Position numbers and translations under genes: made by a program
Part shown: positions 1-8,226 of the stretch, one piece after another
How positions within the stretch are numbered: position 1 is the stretch's first letter
Layout of the letters: every line of letters starts with the position of its first letter
Assembly: GCF_040373385.1 (NCBI RefSeq)
Contig: NZ_JBDXXH010000004.1
Span: forward strand, 425,952-489,951
Source: Nitratidesulfovibrio sp.
Lineage (GTDB): Bacteria; Desulfobacterota; Desulfovibrionia; Desulfovibrionales; Desulfovibrionaceae
Direction of reading: 5' to 3'
DNA length: 64,000 nt
Notes under the pieces: model-generated
Told to the model about the DNA's origin: nothing
The model's database searches: none
What the model saw: only the letters and a program-made list of their open reading frames with translations

Positions 1-86
1 TCGCAGGCTGGGGGGCAGGCTGAAGGCAGGCGAATGGGCGGGCAGACAGGTGACTGGGGGGGGCGGCGTAAAGGCAGGAGAAGCCG

Positions 87-623
87 CTAGGCCTGTGCAG
101 TCAGAGCCGCCAACCCGGCTTCGTGCGCGGCGTCAGTGAAGGCGTCCATTTCCGGGCCGTGGTCGTACCCGGCAAGGTGCCCAAGGCCGTGGGCCAGCAG
201 GCGCAGGGCGTGTTCCACCGGTTCCTGCCCGTACAGCAGGCATTCGCGTTGCCAGGTGTCCAGCGACAGCACCAGCCAGCCGAGGTGGCAGGCGGGGGCG
301 TCTGGCTCTCCGTCGTCGCCCGGACCTGCATCCGGCCACGCATCCGGTCCCGCATCCAGACCGTCCGCCGACCCTTCGCACGTGAAGTCTTCCGGCGCGC
401 CGTAGCCGTCCTGGGCGGGAAAAGACAGGATATTGGTGGGGCCGGTGCAGCCAAGGTGTGCGGCATTCAGGCGGGCGATTTCCTCGTCGCCCACAAGGTC
501 CAGTTCCACGGTGCATCCGGCAAGGCCGGTGGCCTGTTGCATGGCCGTGAACACGGCGCGCAGTTCGCCGGGGGCCAGCGGCAGCAGAAAGCCCATGCCG
601 GGCGCGCGGCGCAGCACCAGCAT
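87..623 (-). CDS. ybeY: Endoribonuclease / rRNA maturation factor YbeY
   Basis: YbeY is a zinc-dependent endoribonuclease acting in 16S rRNA 3' maturation and ribosome quality control (family knowledge). The product is 178 aa. Near residues 145-155 it carries HGLGHLAGYDH, which fits the three-His zinc motif of the family, and an N-terminal segment ending in TNILSFPAQ, also typical. Residues ~77-105 form an acidic Asp/Pro/Gly-rich loop that makes it somewhat longer than the usual ~155 aa. The frame is open upstream, but ATG 623 begins right after the stop of the HD-domain gene, and the family N-terminus starts there, so translation is probably coupled. phoH, 7TM-HD and ybeY in one run is a common arrangement in bacteria. 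Confidence 0.93.
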   Translation of the reverse strand: MLVLRRAPGMGFLLPLAPGELRAVFTAMQQATGLAGCTVELDLVGDEEIARLNAAHLGCTGPTNILSFPAQDGYGAPEDFTCEGSADGLDAGPDAWPDAGPGDDGEPDAPACHLGWLVLSLDTWQRECLLYGQEPVEHALRLLAHGLGHLAGYDHGPEMDAFTDAAHEAGLAALTAQA

Positions 624-625
624 GG

Positions 626-3250
626 CTAGTCGGGCTTGCCGGACTTGATTGGGGGGGCAGGTGCCGCCGACGCAGCGGATACCGCCGGGGCCGGGCCATC
701 CGCCAGCGTATCCTCCGGTTCCGGCGCACGCAGCAAGGCACCAGCGTCCTGCGCCGGGGCATCGCCATTGCCGCCGTCCAGCGTGCCGTAGCAGCACGGC
801 ATGGGCGGTTGCGGTTCGTCGCAGGCGGGGCAGGCCGGAGTGTCCATGACATCAGGACAGGACGGGGGGCAAGGCGGCGGGCAAGGCGGGCAGGGCGCGT
901 CGGTATTCTTGCCGTTCTTTTCCGAAAGCTTGCCGCTCTTGTCCCCGTTTTTCTCCGGGCACTTTTCCGCGCCCCTCTCGCCGCATTTGGGCGCGTCACG
1001 GTCCGGGCTGCGATCCGGCTGGCCGGGCTTGGCCGCGTCGGGGTAGCCGATGCGCTGGTGGAACAGCCCGGTGAGGATGCGGTGGAAGTTTTCGCCCAGC
1101 TTGTGCAGGTCCTTGAAGGTCAGTTCCGATTCGTCAAGCTGCCCTTCGGCAAAGATGCCCTTGACGATGGTATCGATGTGCCCCTTGATGCGCGCCGGGG
1201 TGGGCTCCACCAGCGTACGGCTGGACGCCTCCACCGCGTCGGCCAGCATGACGATGGCCGCCTCGCGCGTCTGGGGGCGCGGGCCGGGGTACTGGTAATC
1301 TTGCTCGCGCGGGTTCTCGCCCTGGTTCACGGCCTTCTGGTAGAAGTAGCGGATCACCCGCGTGCCGTGGTGCTGGCCGATGATGTCCACGATTTCCTGG
1401 CCCAGGCGGTGTTGCTGGGCCAGTTCCGCGCCCTTCTTGACGTGGGAGGTGAGAATCAGCGCGCTCATGGACGGGGCCAGCTTGTCGTGCTTGTTGCGCC
1501 CGCCGAACTGGTTCTCGATGAAGTATTCCGGGCGGCTCAGCTTGCCGATGTCGTGGTACAGCGCGGCCACCTTGCACAGCAGGCTGTTGGCGCCGATGGC
1601 CTTGGCCCCGGCCTCCACCATGTTCGAGACGATGAGCGAGTGATGGTAGGTGCCGGGTACGGCCACCATCAGGTCCTGCAACAGCGGCTGTTCCAGGTTC
1701 ATCAGCTCCATCAGCCGGAAGCGCGTGGTGTAGCCCAGGCACAGTTCAATGATGGGTGACAGCGCAAACAGCAGCAGCAGCGAGAGCATGGCGTTCACGG
1801 CCACGGCCAGCACCCCCCACGCCAGCGCTGCCGGGTCCACGTACCCCCCAAGGGCCGTGGCCCCCAGCCACACCAGAAGCTGTCCCGCGCACAGCGGCAG
1901 GGTGCTCCACACCACGTCCTGACGGGTCTGGGCGCGGGTGACCAGCCAGGTGTTCCACATGGCGCCCAGGAAATAGAACATGAACAGGGGCAGCCCCCCG
2001 CCCGCCAGCACGGTGCAGAAGAAGGCCAGCAGAAGGCCGGTGACGCAGTAGCGCCGGGCAGAGAAGATCAGCGCGGCAAGGCCCGCCGCCCCGGCCACGG
2101 GAAAGGCGAAGGACAGCACCTCCGGCGTCAGCGATGCGCCCTGTTCCAGCACCCGTTGGCCCAACAGTGTCAGCCCCTTGGACATCAGCGCGAACACCAG
2201 CAGCAGCAGCGCCACGAAGAACAGGTCCTTCTGGCGCACGGCGGAACCCATGCGGCCGCTGGGCGAAAACAGCATGCCCGCGCCCAGCAGCAGCGAGGTC
2301 AGCAACACCCCGACCACCGTGGCCAGGTGCACCTTTTCGCCCTTGCGCGCCCACAGGGCCTGCAATTTCAGCTGGTGCTCGCGGCTTACCCGCTCGCCCT
2401 GGCGCACCACCACCTCGCCCTTCTGGATGCGGTAGAACACCGGTTCCACGGCGGCGGTCATTTCCGCCACGCGGGCGTCGGTGGCCTCCCGGTTCAGGGT
2501 CAGGGTGGGGGAAAGCAGCGGGGACAGCAGCAGCACGGCGGTGCGGCGCACGGCCAGCGAGGCCTTGGTCTCGTTCTTCAGGTTCTGGCTCAGTTCGGAA
2601 ACCACGGAACGCAGGTCGTGCAGGTTCTGCAAGTCGGTGCGCAGGGTTTCGCTGCCGGTGGCAAGGTCGCGCAGCAGCACGCCGCCCTTGAACTGGAGCA
2701 CGATGCGCGTATCGGCAGAAACGCCCTCGGCCAGGCGCGATTCCACCCACGGTAGGGCGCGGGTGGTCACAAGGGTCTGCAATTCTTCGCTGGCAAGTAT
2801 TGCCAGGGTGCGTTCGGTGATTTCCGTGCCCAGCGCCTCGGCCAGTTGCCAGCGCAACTGTTCCTGTTCCGCCGGGTCGGCGTGGTTCACGGCCAGGAAG
2901 ATTTCGTGCACCCGCTGGCGCAGGGTGGTCACGGGCTCGCGGCTCAGGTCGAACACGGCGGGCTGCAACTGGGCCACCTGGTCGCGCCGGGCGCGGGTGC
3001 CCTGCTGGTCTTCCACCAGCAGGTCGCGGTCGGCGGTCACCTCTTGCGAGGCGATTTCACCGGCCACGTACAGGCGGACGGAGGGCGAAAGATTGGCGCC
3101 CGCCAGCACGGCAAGGGCGATCATGGTCAGGCAGAAGAAGAACAGCCCCGGCCCGGCCTGGTGGCGGGCCAGCCAGCGGAAGGGCGCGGCCACCGATGCG
3201 GCGCTGAGGGCCCTGTGTCTAGCGTGATTCTGCGGTTTCGTGGCGTTCAT
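626..3250 (-). CDS. 7TM-HD (PgpH-type) cyclic-di-nucleotide phosphodiesterase
   Basis: This is a membrane HD hydrolase of 874 aa. The order is one N-terminal membrane segment (~32-52), a large extracytoplasmic 7TMR-HDED-type region (~55-300), a block of about seven membrane helices (~310-520), then a cytoplasmic HD domain. The HD domain shows YHHSL near residue 536 and ALYHDIGK near 565, the metal-binding His and His-Asp pairs. Characterised PgpH proteins hydrolyse cyclic di-AMP; the substrate here is inferred. The last ~130 residues are an unusual low-complexity tail rich in Lys/Glu, then in Pro and Cys (CPPCPPPCPP-like runs). The start overlaps the phoH 3' end by 32 bases and the stop abuts ybeY, so the three genes look co-transcribed and coupled. 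Confidence 0.9.
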   Translation of the reverse strand: MNATKPQNHARHRALSAASVAAPFRWLARHQAGPGLFFFCLTMIALAVLAGANLSPSVRLYVAGEIASQEVTADRDLLVEDQQGTRARRDQVAQLQPAVFDLSREPVTTLRQRVHEIFLAVNHADPAEQEQLRWQLAEALGTEITERTLAILASEELQTLVTTRALPWVESRLAEGVSADTRIVLQFKGGVLLRDLATGSETLRTDLQNLHDLRSVVSELSQNLKNETKASLAVRRTAVLLLSPLLSPTLTLNREATDARVAEMTAAVEPVFYRIQKGEVVVRQGERVSREHQLKLQALWARKGEKVHLATVVGVLLTSLLLGAGMLFSPSGRMGSAVRQKDLFFVALLLLVFALMSKGLTLLGQRVLEQGASLTPEVLSFAFPVAGAAGLAALIFSARRYCVTGLLLAFFCTVLAGGGLPLFMFYFLGAMWNTWLVTRAQTRQDVVWSTLPLCAGQLLVWLGATALGGYVDPAALAWGVLAVAVNAMLSLLLLFALSPIIELCLGYTTRFRLMELMNLEQPLLQDLMVAVPGTYHHSLIVSNMVEAGAKAIGANSLLCKVAALYHDIGKLSRPEYFIENQFGGRNKHDKLAPSMSALILTSHVKKGAELAQQHRLGQEIVDIIGQHHGTRVIRYFYQKAVNQGENPREQDYQYPGPRPQTREAAIVMLADAVEASSRTLVEPTPARIKGHIDTIVKGIFAEGQLDESELTFKDLHKLGENFHRILTGLFHQRIGYPDAAKPGQPDRSPDRDAPKCGERGAEKCPEKNGDKSGKLSEKNGKNTDAPCPPCPPPCPPSCPDVMDTPACPACDEPQPPMPCCYGTLDGGNGDAPAQDAGALLRAPEPEDTLADGPAPAVSAASAAPAPPIKSGKPD

Positions 3251-4214
3251 AGGCCTGCACGATCCTGCCCACCAGGGGGTGGCGGATCACGTCGTCTTCG
3301 TGAAAGCGGATGGAGCGGATTCCCTTGACGCCTTCCAGCACGCGCAGGGCGTGCACCAGGCCGGAGCGCGACAGCGCGTCGGCCTTGCCCGATGCGGGCA
3401 GGTCTATCTGGGTGATGTCGCCGGTGATCACCGCGCGCGAGCCGAAGCCCAGGCGGGTAAGGAACATCTTCATCTGTTCCTGGGTGGTGTTCTGGGCCTC
3501 GTCCAGGATGATGAACGCGTCGTTCAGGGTGCGGCCGCGCATGAAGGCCAGCGGCGCTATCTCTATGATGCCCGTTTCCAGCATGTCGGCCACCTTCTGG
3601 AAGTCCTGCATGTCGTGCAGGGCATCGTACAGCGGGCGCAGGTAGGGGTTCACCTTCTCCACCAGGTCGCCGGGCAGGAACCCCAGCTTTTCTCCCGCCT
3701 CCACGGCGGGCCGGGTAAGGATGATGCGCTTCACCTTCTTGGACAGCAGCATGGAAAGGCCAACGGCCACGGCAAGGTAGGTCTTGCCCGTGCCCGCCGG
3801 ACCCACGGCGAAGACCATGTCGTTTTCGCGCAGGGCGGCCACGTAGTCGCGCTGGCTGAGGGTCTTGGGGGTGATGGTCTTGCGCGGCGAAACCACGAAC
3901 ACCGCATCGCGAAAGATGCGCCGCAGGTCCGCCGAGGGGTCGCGGTCGAGCATGCCGTAGGCATAGGCCATGTCGCGCGGGTACACGGGGTGCCCCGACT
4001 TCAGCAGGCCGTACAGCTGCGCCAGCAGGTTCAACACCGTTTCGCGCACGCGGGGGTCTTCCGCGTCCACGGTGACGGTGTTTCCGCGCGTGTCCAGGCG
4101 TGCGCCCGACTTTTCCGCGATCAGGGAAAGGTTGGCGTTGCGCGCGCCGAACAGCTGGTTGGCCAGTGCGGCGTCGTCGAATTCCAGCGTGGCGGCGGTG
4201 GTGGCTTGCGACAT
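3219..4214 (-). CDS. phoH: PhoH family ATPase
   Basis: This is a cytoplasmic P-loop ATPase related to the helicase core, of 331 aa from ATG 4214. Walker A GPAGTGKT lies near residues 136-143 and the Walker B segment IILDEAQN near 235. [20 protein letters not shown] downstream is the signature region of the PhoH family. I place the start at MSQATT because family similarity begins just after it; the frame extends 68 codons further upstream with Arg/Pro-rich sequence unlike any PhoH. It is the first gene of the phoH, 7TM-HD, ybeY run. PhoH proteins are often linked with ybeY and implicated in RNA metabolism; the exact role is unresolved. Confidence 0.92.
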   Translation of the reverse strand: MSQATTAATLEFDDAALANQLFGARNANLSLIAEKSGARLDTRGNTVTVDAEDPRVRETVLNLLAQLYGLLKSGHPVYPRDMAYAYGMLDRDPSADLRRIFRDAVFVVSPRKTITPKTLSQRDYVAALRENDMVFAVGPAGTGKTYLAVAVGLSMLLSKKVKRIILTRPAVEAGEKLGFLPGDLVEKVNPYLRPLYDALHDMQDFQKVADMLETGIIEIAPLAFMRGRTLNDAFIILDEAQNTTQEQMKMFLTRLGFGSRAVITGDITQIDLPASGKADALSRSGLVHALRVLEGVKGIRSIRFHEDDVIRHPLVGRIVQAYERHETAESR

Positions 4215-4393
4215 GAGTCTCGTGGGTTGTGGTGGCGAAGCGCGTCGCGGCGGCACGCGAACGCGGCGAGGACCGGTTCGGCTGCCGGGCGCGTGCGGCG
4301 CGCGGCATGGGGAATGGCAGTGGTTCCGGCCGGGCGAGGTTGATCTGGCCCGGCGTGCGGAAGCGCGGCAGGTAGCCCGAATGACCCATGGGG

Positions 4394-4437
4394 CATGATC
4401 GGACCATGACCGGAGCATGACAGGAGTATGACCGGGT
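4394..4437. repeat. Four 11-bp direct repeats upstream of phoH
   Basis: Four consecutive 11-base units of form CATGAYCGGAS begin at 4394, 4405, 4416 and 4427. They lie about 180 bp upstream of phoH and 320 bp upstream of the next plus-strand gene. The period is close to one DNA helical turn, so they could be iterated protein-binding sites; this is inference. The rest of the 4215-4754 gap holds only the GC-rich array listed next. Confidence 0.5.
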
Positions 4438-4515
4438 CACAAAAGGATGGGGGCGCTCCGCGCGGATGTCCGTTACCGCCCCGATAGCCCGTTTCCGCCG
4501 TGGCGTCCAATGGTT

Positions 4516-4597
4516 TCGGCCCGGACCGGCTCGGCCCGGACCGGCCCGGCTCGGCCCGGACCGGCCCGGCTCGGCCCGGACCGGACCGGCCCGGCGG
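4516..4597. repeat. GC-rich tandem array, 10-bp units
   Basis: The decamers TCGGCCCGGA and CCGGCCCGGC alternate in strict 10-base register from 4531, with partial units at both ends. The array is essentially a pattern of CGGCC and CGGAC pentamers. It lies in the intergenic gap before the Ser-rich hypothetical gene. No convincing gene was seen in the gap. Such arrays are prone to length variation. Confidence 0.8.
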
Positions 4598-4754
4598 CGT
4601 GCAGGGCGCATGCGCGCGCGAGCTGATGGCGGGTACGCGCAGCGGCGGGGGCGTGGAGGTGGACGCGGCAAGGGGAGTGAGTCCGCGCTGGCATGGGCGA
4701 TGCATTAAGCAATGTAAAGGCGGAACCCGGCAAAATCGTCCGCCCGGAGGCAGC

Positions 4755-5375
4755 ATGTCCATTTCGTCCATCTACGGCAGCTACGGCACGTACGGCATCG
4801 ACCTTTCCACATACACCGACGGCAGTTCCACGTCGTCCTCTTCGTCGGCCAGTTCATCGTCGTCGTCTTCCTCGTCGGGCAACACGGTGACCGGCCTCTC
4901 GCTGGACTACCTGTCCCAGCTTTCCAGCGTGCTCAAGGAAATTTCGCCCAACGCCACCGGCAAGCTGACCTTCAGCATGGTTGAAGAGTACCGCAAGCAG
5001 ATGGAAGAGGAATTTTCCGCCAAGGTGCGCGAAGACCTGACCAAGCTGGGCGTGGACAAGGACGTGGAGTTCCGGGTGGTCACCGATGAAAAGACCGGCG
5101 GCGTCACGGTGATTACCGACAGCGAGGACAAGGCCAAGATCGAGAAGTATTTCAAGGATAATCCGGACATGGTCGAGCAGTTCCAGAAGATCCAGACCCT
5201 GTCCAACCTCGAGAAGGCCCGCAAGGCGGAAGGGTATTCCCCGCAGGACATCAAGACCCGCCTGCAAATGGAAGCCATGAGCGCCTGGTGGAGCGAGGAC
5301 GGCGCCTCGTCGCAGATCATGGACTACACCGCCGACCAGGCCACCTTCCTTACCGGGTTGCGCGCCCGCGTGTAG
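4755..5375 (+). CDS. Hypothetical protein with Ser-rich N-terminal region
   Basis: I do not recognise this family. The start is ATG 4755, preceded by GGAGG at 4746-4750, giving 206 aa. Residues 1-25 are rich in Ser/Gly/Tyr, followed by a run of ~18 serines with few interruptions (~28-50). A charged, probably helical region follows (~55-206) rich in Lys/Glu/Asp, with predicted coiled-coil character. No signal peptide or membrane segment is evident. The composition recalls small flagellar or secreted accessory proteins, but nothing in the sequence proves that. It has its own intergenic gap upstream and is followed by a glycosyltransferase on the same strand. Confidence 0.8.
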   Translation: MSISSIYGSYGTYGIDLSTYTDGSSTSSSSSASSSSSSSSSGNTVTGLSLDYLSQLSSVLKEISPNATGKLTFSMVEEYRKQMEEEFSAKVREDLTKLGVDKDVEFRVVTDEKTGGVTVITDSEDKAKIEKYFKDNPDMVEQFQKIQTLSNLEKARKAEGYSPQDIKTRLQMEAMSAWWSEDGASSQIMDYTADQATFLTGLRARV

Positions 5376-5542
5376 AGGCGGCGGCGTGCGGTTGCCGCAC
5401 CCCGTATCCGGGCCGCCGGGGTGTGCTGCTGCCGGGGGTTGTCATTGCCGGGCGATTGCGGCATGACGTGCCCGTGAACGCACCCGACCCTGCCACCATT
5501 TCCGCCGTCCGCCACGCCGTGCCGGGCGATGCATCGCCGTCG

Positions 5543-6844
5543 ATGTCTTTCATGACACCGGGCGGCGCGCCGTTGCGCACCATTCAGGTGGTCAACGTGC
5601 GCTGGTTCAACGCCACGGCGTGGTACGGCATGATGCTGGCCCGCCTGCTGCGCGAGGCCGGGCACGAAACCCTGGTGCTGGGCCTTGCGGGCACCGAATC
5701 GTTCGAGCGCGCCCGCGCCTGGGGGCTGGACCCCATCCCCCTGCCGCTGAATGCCGCCAATCCCTTCACCCTGGCCGGGCTGTACGGCACGCTGCACCGC
5801 ATGGTGCGCGATTTTCGCCCCCACGTGGTCAACTGCCACCGGGGCGAATCGTTCGTGCTGTGGGGCCTTTTGAAGGCGCTGCACGCGCGCGGGCCGCATC
5901 GCTTCGGGCTGGTGCGCACGCGCGGCGACCAGCGCCTGCCCAAGGGCAACCGGCCCAACCTGTTCCTGCACACCCGCGTGGCCGACGCGGTCATCGCAAC
6001 CAACACGGTGATGGCCGAGCATTTCGTCAATGAAATGGGCGTGCCCGCCGACCGGGTGCACACCATTCTCGGCGGGGTGGACGAGTCCGTGTTCCGCTTC
6101 GACGCGGCGGGCCGCGCCCGCGTGCGCGCCGAATACGGCTGGGCGGACGACGACTTCGTGGTGGGGCTGCTGGGCCGGTTCGACACGGTGAAGGGCCAGC
6201 GCGAGCTGATCGAGACCGCGGCGGGCCTGCGTGAGGGCCGCTGGGATGGTACGCCGCGTCCGCGCCTGCGGCTGATGCTGGCGGGGTTCGATTCGGCCAC
6301 GCCAGAGGCCACGGTACGCGGCTGGCTGCGCGAGGCGGCAATGGAAGATGTTTCCGTGATCACCGGCAAACGCCCGGACGTGGCCGCGTGCATTTCGGCC
6401 ATGGACCTTGGCGTGGTGGCCTCGCTGTGGTCCGAGACCATCGCCCGCGCCGCGCTGGAGATCATGGCCTGCAACAGGCCGCTGGTATCCACCACCGTGG
6501 GTGTCATGCCAGACCTGCTGCCCCAGGGCGCGCTGGTGCCCCCCGGCGACGTGGCCGCCATGGCCGCTGCCATCGCCCACGCCATGGACAGCCCGCCGTG
6601 GCTGGAAATACTGCGCGATGCCTGCGGGCTGCGCATCGAAGCCCTGCACCGGGCGGATTTTCTGAACCGGACCCTTGGGGTCTATCGGGACGTGTATCGC
6701 GGCGTGTGGCAGGGGAGCTACTGTCCCGACGTTCCGCCGGAAGTCCCGCCGGATGGCGAGCTTGGCCCGAATGGCCCGGACGTCCCTTCCGCCTCCGATG
6801 TAACGGACGCCCCGGATGATACCGGCGGCACGGGCAGGGCCTGA
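5543..6844 (+). CDS. GT4-type glycosyltransferase
   Basis: This is a GT-B fold glycosyltransferase of about 433 aa from ATG 5543. The N-terminal Rossmann half starts at IQVVNVRWFNATAWYGMMLA and includes RTRGDQRLPKGNRPN. The linker has VHTILGGVDESVF. The C-terminal half has VVGLLGRFDTVKGQ and the nucleotide-sugar-binding segment WSETIARAALEIMACNRPLV, which contains the E-x7-E pattern of retaining GT4 enzymes. The acceptor is unknown; lipopolysaccharide or other surface glycans are usual. The start is uncertain: in-frame GTG codons at 5468 and 5474 are alternatives and none has a strong ribosome-binding site. The C-terminal ~30 residues are Pro/Asp-rich low complexity. Confidence 0.85.
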   Translation: MSFMTPGGAPLRTIQVVNVRWFNATAWYGMMLARLLREAGHETLVLGLAGTESFERARAWGLDPIPLPLNAANPFTLAGLYGTLHRMVRDFRPHVVNCHRGESFVLWGLLKALHARGPHRFGLVRTRGDQRLPKGNRPNLFLHTRVADAVIATNTVMAEHFVNEMGVPADRVHTILGGVDESVFRFDAAGRARVRAEYGWADDDFVVGLLGRFDTVKGQRELIETAAGLREGRWDGTPRPRLRLMLAGFDSATPEATVRGWLREAAMEDVSVITGKRPDVAACISAMDLGVVASLWSETIARAALEIMACNRPLVSTTVGVMPDLLPQGALVPPGDVAAMAAAIAHAMDSPPWLEILRDACGLRIEALHRADFLNRTLGVYRDVYRGVWQGSYCPDVPPEVPPDGELGPNGPDVPSASDVTDAPDDTGGTGRA

Positions 6845-6974
6845 GCCCCCGCATGTTTTGACCACCCGCGCATTTTTTCATCCCGACGGCGCGTGCGCGC
6901 CGCCGCACCACGCACACCGGACGGGGCCGCGCCAATCGGCCCCTCACGCAAGAGCCAGAGCAGGAGACACACCA

Positions 6975-8000
6975 GTGAGCCTCAAGAGTTTCGCCAGCGA
7001 CAACACCTCGGGCGTGCACCCGCGCATTCTCGCCGCCATGGGGCGCGCCAACGCCGGGCACGCCCACCCCTACGGGCAGGACCCGTACACCGAGCAGGCG
7101 AAAGAGGTGTTCGCCCGGCACTTCGGGCCGGACATCGACATGTATTTCGTGTTCCTGGGCACGGCGGCCAACGTGCTGGGGCTGCGCGCCGTGACCCGGC
7201 CGTGGCATTCGGTGGTCTGCGCGGACGTGGCCCACATCAACGTGGACGAATGCGGCGCGCCGGAATCGGTGACCGGGTCGAAGTTGCAGGTCATCCCCTC
7301 GCACGACGGGCGCATCCGGGTCATGGACGTGGTGCCGCTGCTGCACATGATCGGCAACTTCCACCACAGCCAGCCGCGCGTCATTTCCATCACCCAGTCC
7401 ACGGAACTGGGCACCGTGTATTCCCCGGCGCAAATTCGCGCCCTGGCGGACTTTGCCCACGCCAACGGCATGCTGCTGCACATGGACGGCGCACGGCTGG
7501 CCAATGCCGCCGCTGCGCTGGACGTGAGCCTTGCGGCGCTGACCCGCGACGCGGGCGTGGACGTGCTGTCCTTTGGGGGCACCAAGAACGGCATGATGTT
7601 CGGCGAGGCGGTGATCTTTTTCAATCCGGAACTGTCGCGCGAATTCAACTTCATCCGCAAGCAGGGCATGCAGCTCATTTCCAAGATGCGCTTCATCGCC
7701 GCGCAGTTCATTGAAATGCTGCACGACGGCCTGTGGCTGGAAAACGCCCGCAACGCCAACACCATGGCCCGGCTGATGGCCGACAGCCTGCGCGGACTGC
7801 CGCACGTCACCATTACCCGGCCCGTGGAGGCCAACGCGGTGTTCGCGCGCCTGTCGCCCGAGCACATCGCCAAATTGCAGCAGGATTTCTACTTCTATGA
7901 ATGGGACCCGGTGCTGCACGAGGTGCGCTGGATGACCAGCTTCGACACCACCGAGGAAGACGTGCGGGAATTCACCGACGCCGTGAAGGCGCTGGGGTAG
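6975..8000 (+). CDS. ltaE: Low-specificity L-threonine aldolase
   Basis: This is a PLP-dependent fold-type I aldolase, cleaving threonine or allo-threonine to glycine and acetaldehyde. The start is GTG 6975, preceded by AGGAG at 6962-6966; the product is 341 aa, the usual length. SFASDNTSGVHPRI at the N-terminus, LHMDGARLANAAAAL in the middle, and SFGGTKNGMMFGEAV with the Schiff-base Lys near residue 203 are diagnostic. The gene stands alone, about 130 bp after the glycosyltransferase. It ends 44 bp before a strong hairpin shared with the convergent autotransporter gene. Confidence 0.93.
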   Translation: MSLKSFASDNTSGVHPRILAAMGRANAGHAHPYGQDPYTEQAKEVFARHFGPDIDMYFVFLGTAANVLGLRAVTRPWHSVVCADVAHINVDECGAPESVTGSKLQVIPSHDGRIRVMDVVPLLHMIGNFHHSQPRVISITQSTELGTVYSPAQIRALADFAHANGMLLHMDGARLANAAAALDVSLAALTRDAGVDVLSFGGTKNGMMFGEAVIFFNPELSREFNFIRKQGMQLISKMRFIAAQFIEMLHDGLWLENARNANTMARLMADSLRGLPHVTITRPVEANAVFARLSPEHIAKLQQDFYFYEWDPVLHEVRWMTSFDTTEEDVREFTDAVKALG

Positions 8001-8043
8001 GTAAGACGCCTTTCGACACGATTTCGGCGTCAGGATGATGAAA

Positions 8044-8075
8044 GAGTGGGCGTATGCAACGGCATACGCCCACTC
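8044..8075. terminator. Hairpin between convergent genes
   Basis: A perfect 14-bp inverted repeat, GAGTGGGCGTATGC (8044-8057) and its complement (8062-8075), encloses the 4-base loop AACG. It sits between ltaE (plus) and the autotransporter gene (minus), where a bidirectional terminator is expected. Only short T or A runs flank it. Confidence 0.75.
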
Positions 8076-8226
8076 ATGCATTTGTACGGAAAGCTTGTTC
8101 GATACAACGTTAGTCGTAACAATCATCGCCCGCATGCAGCAGCTTGGGGCGAAATTCCGGCCACGCTTCGTTGCAGCGATAAGCGGGCAGTCGCCATGCC
8201 GCAGCCAGGCCGGATATCAGGGGGCA

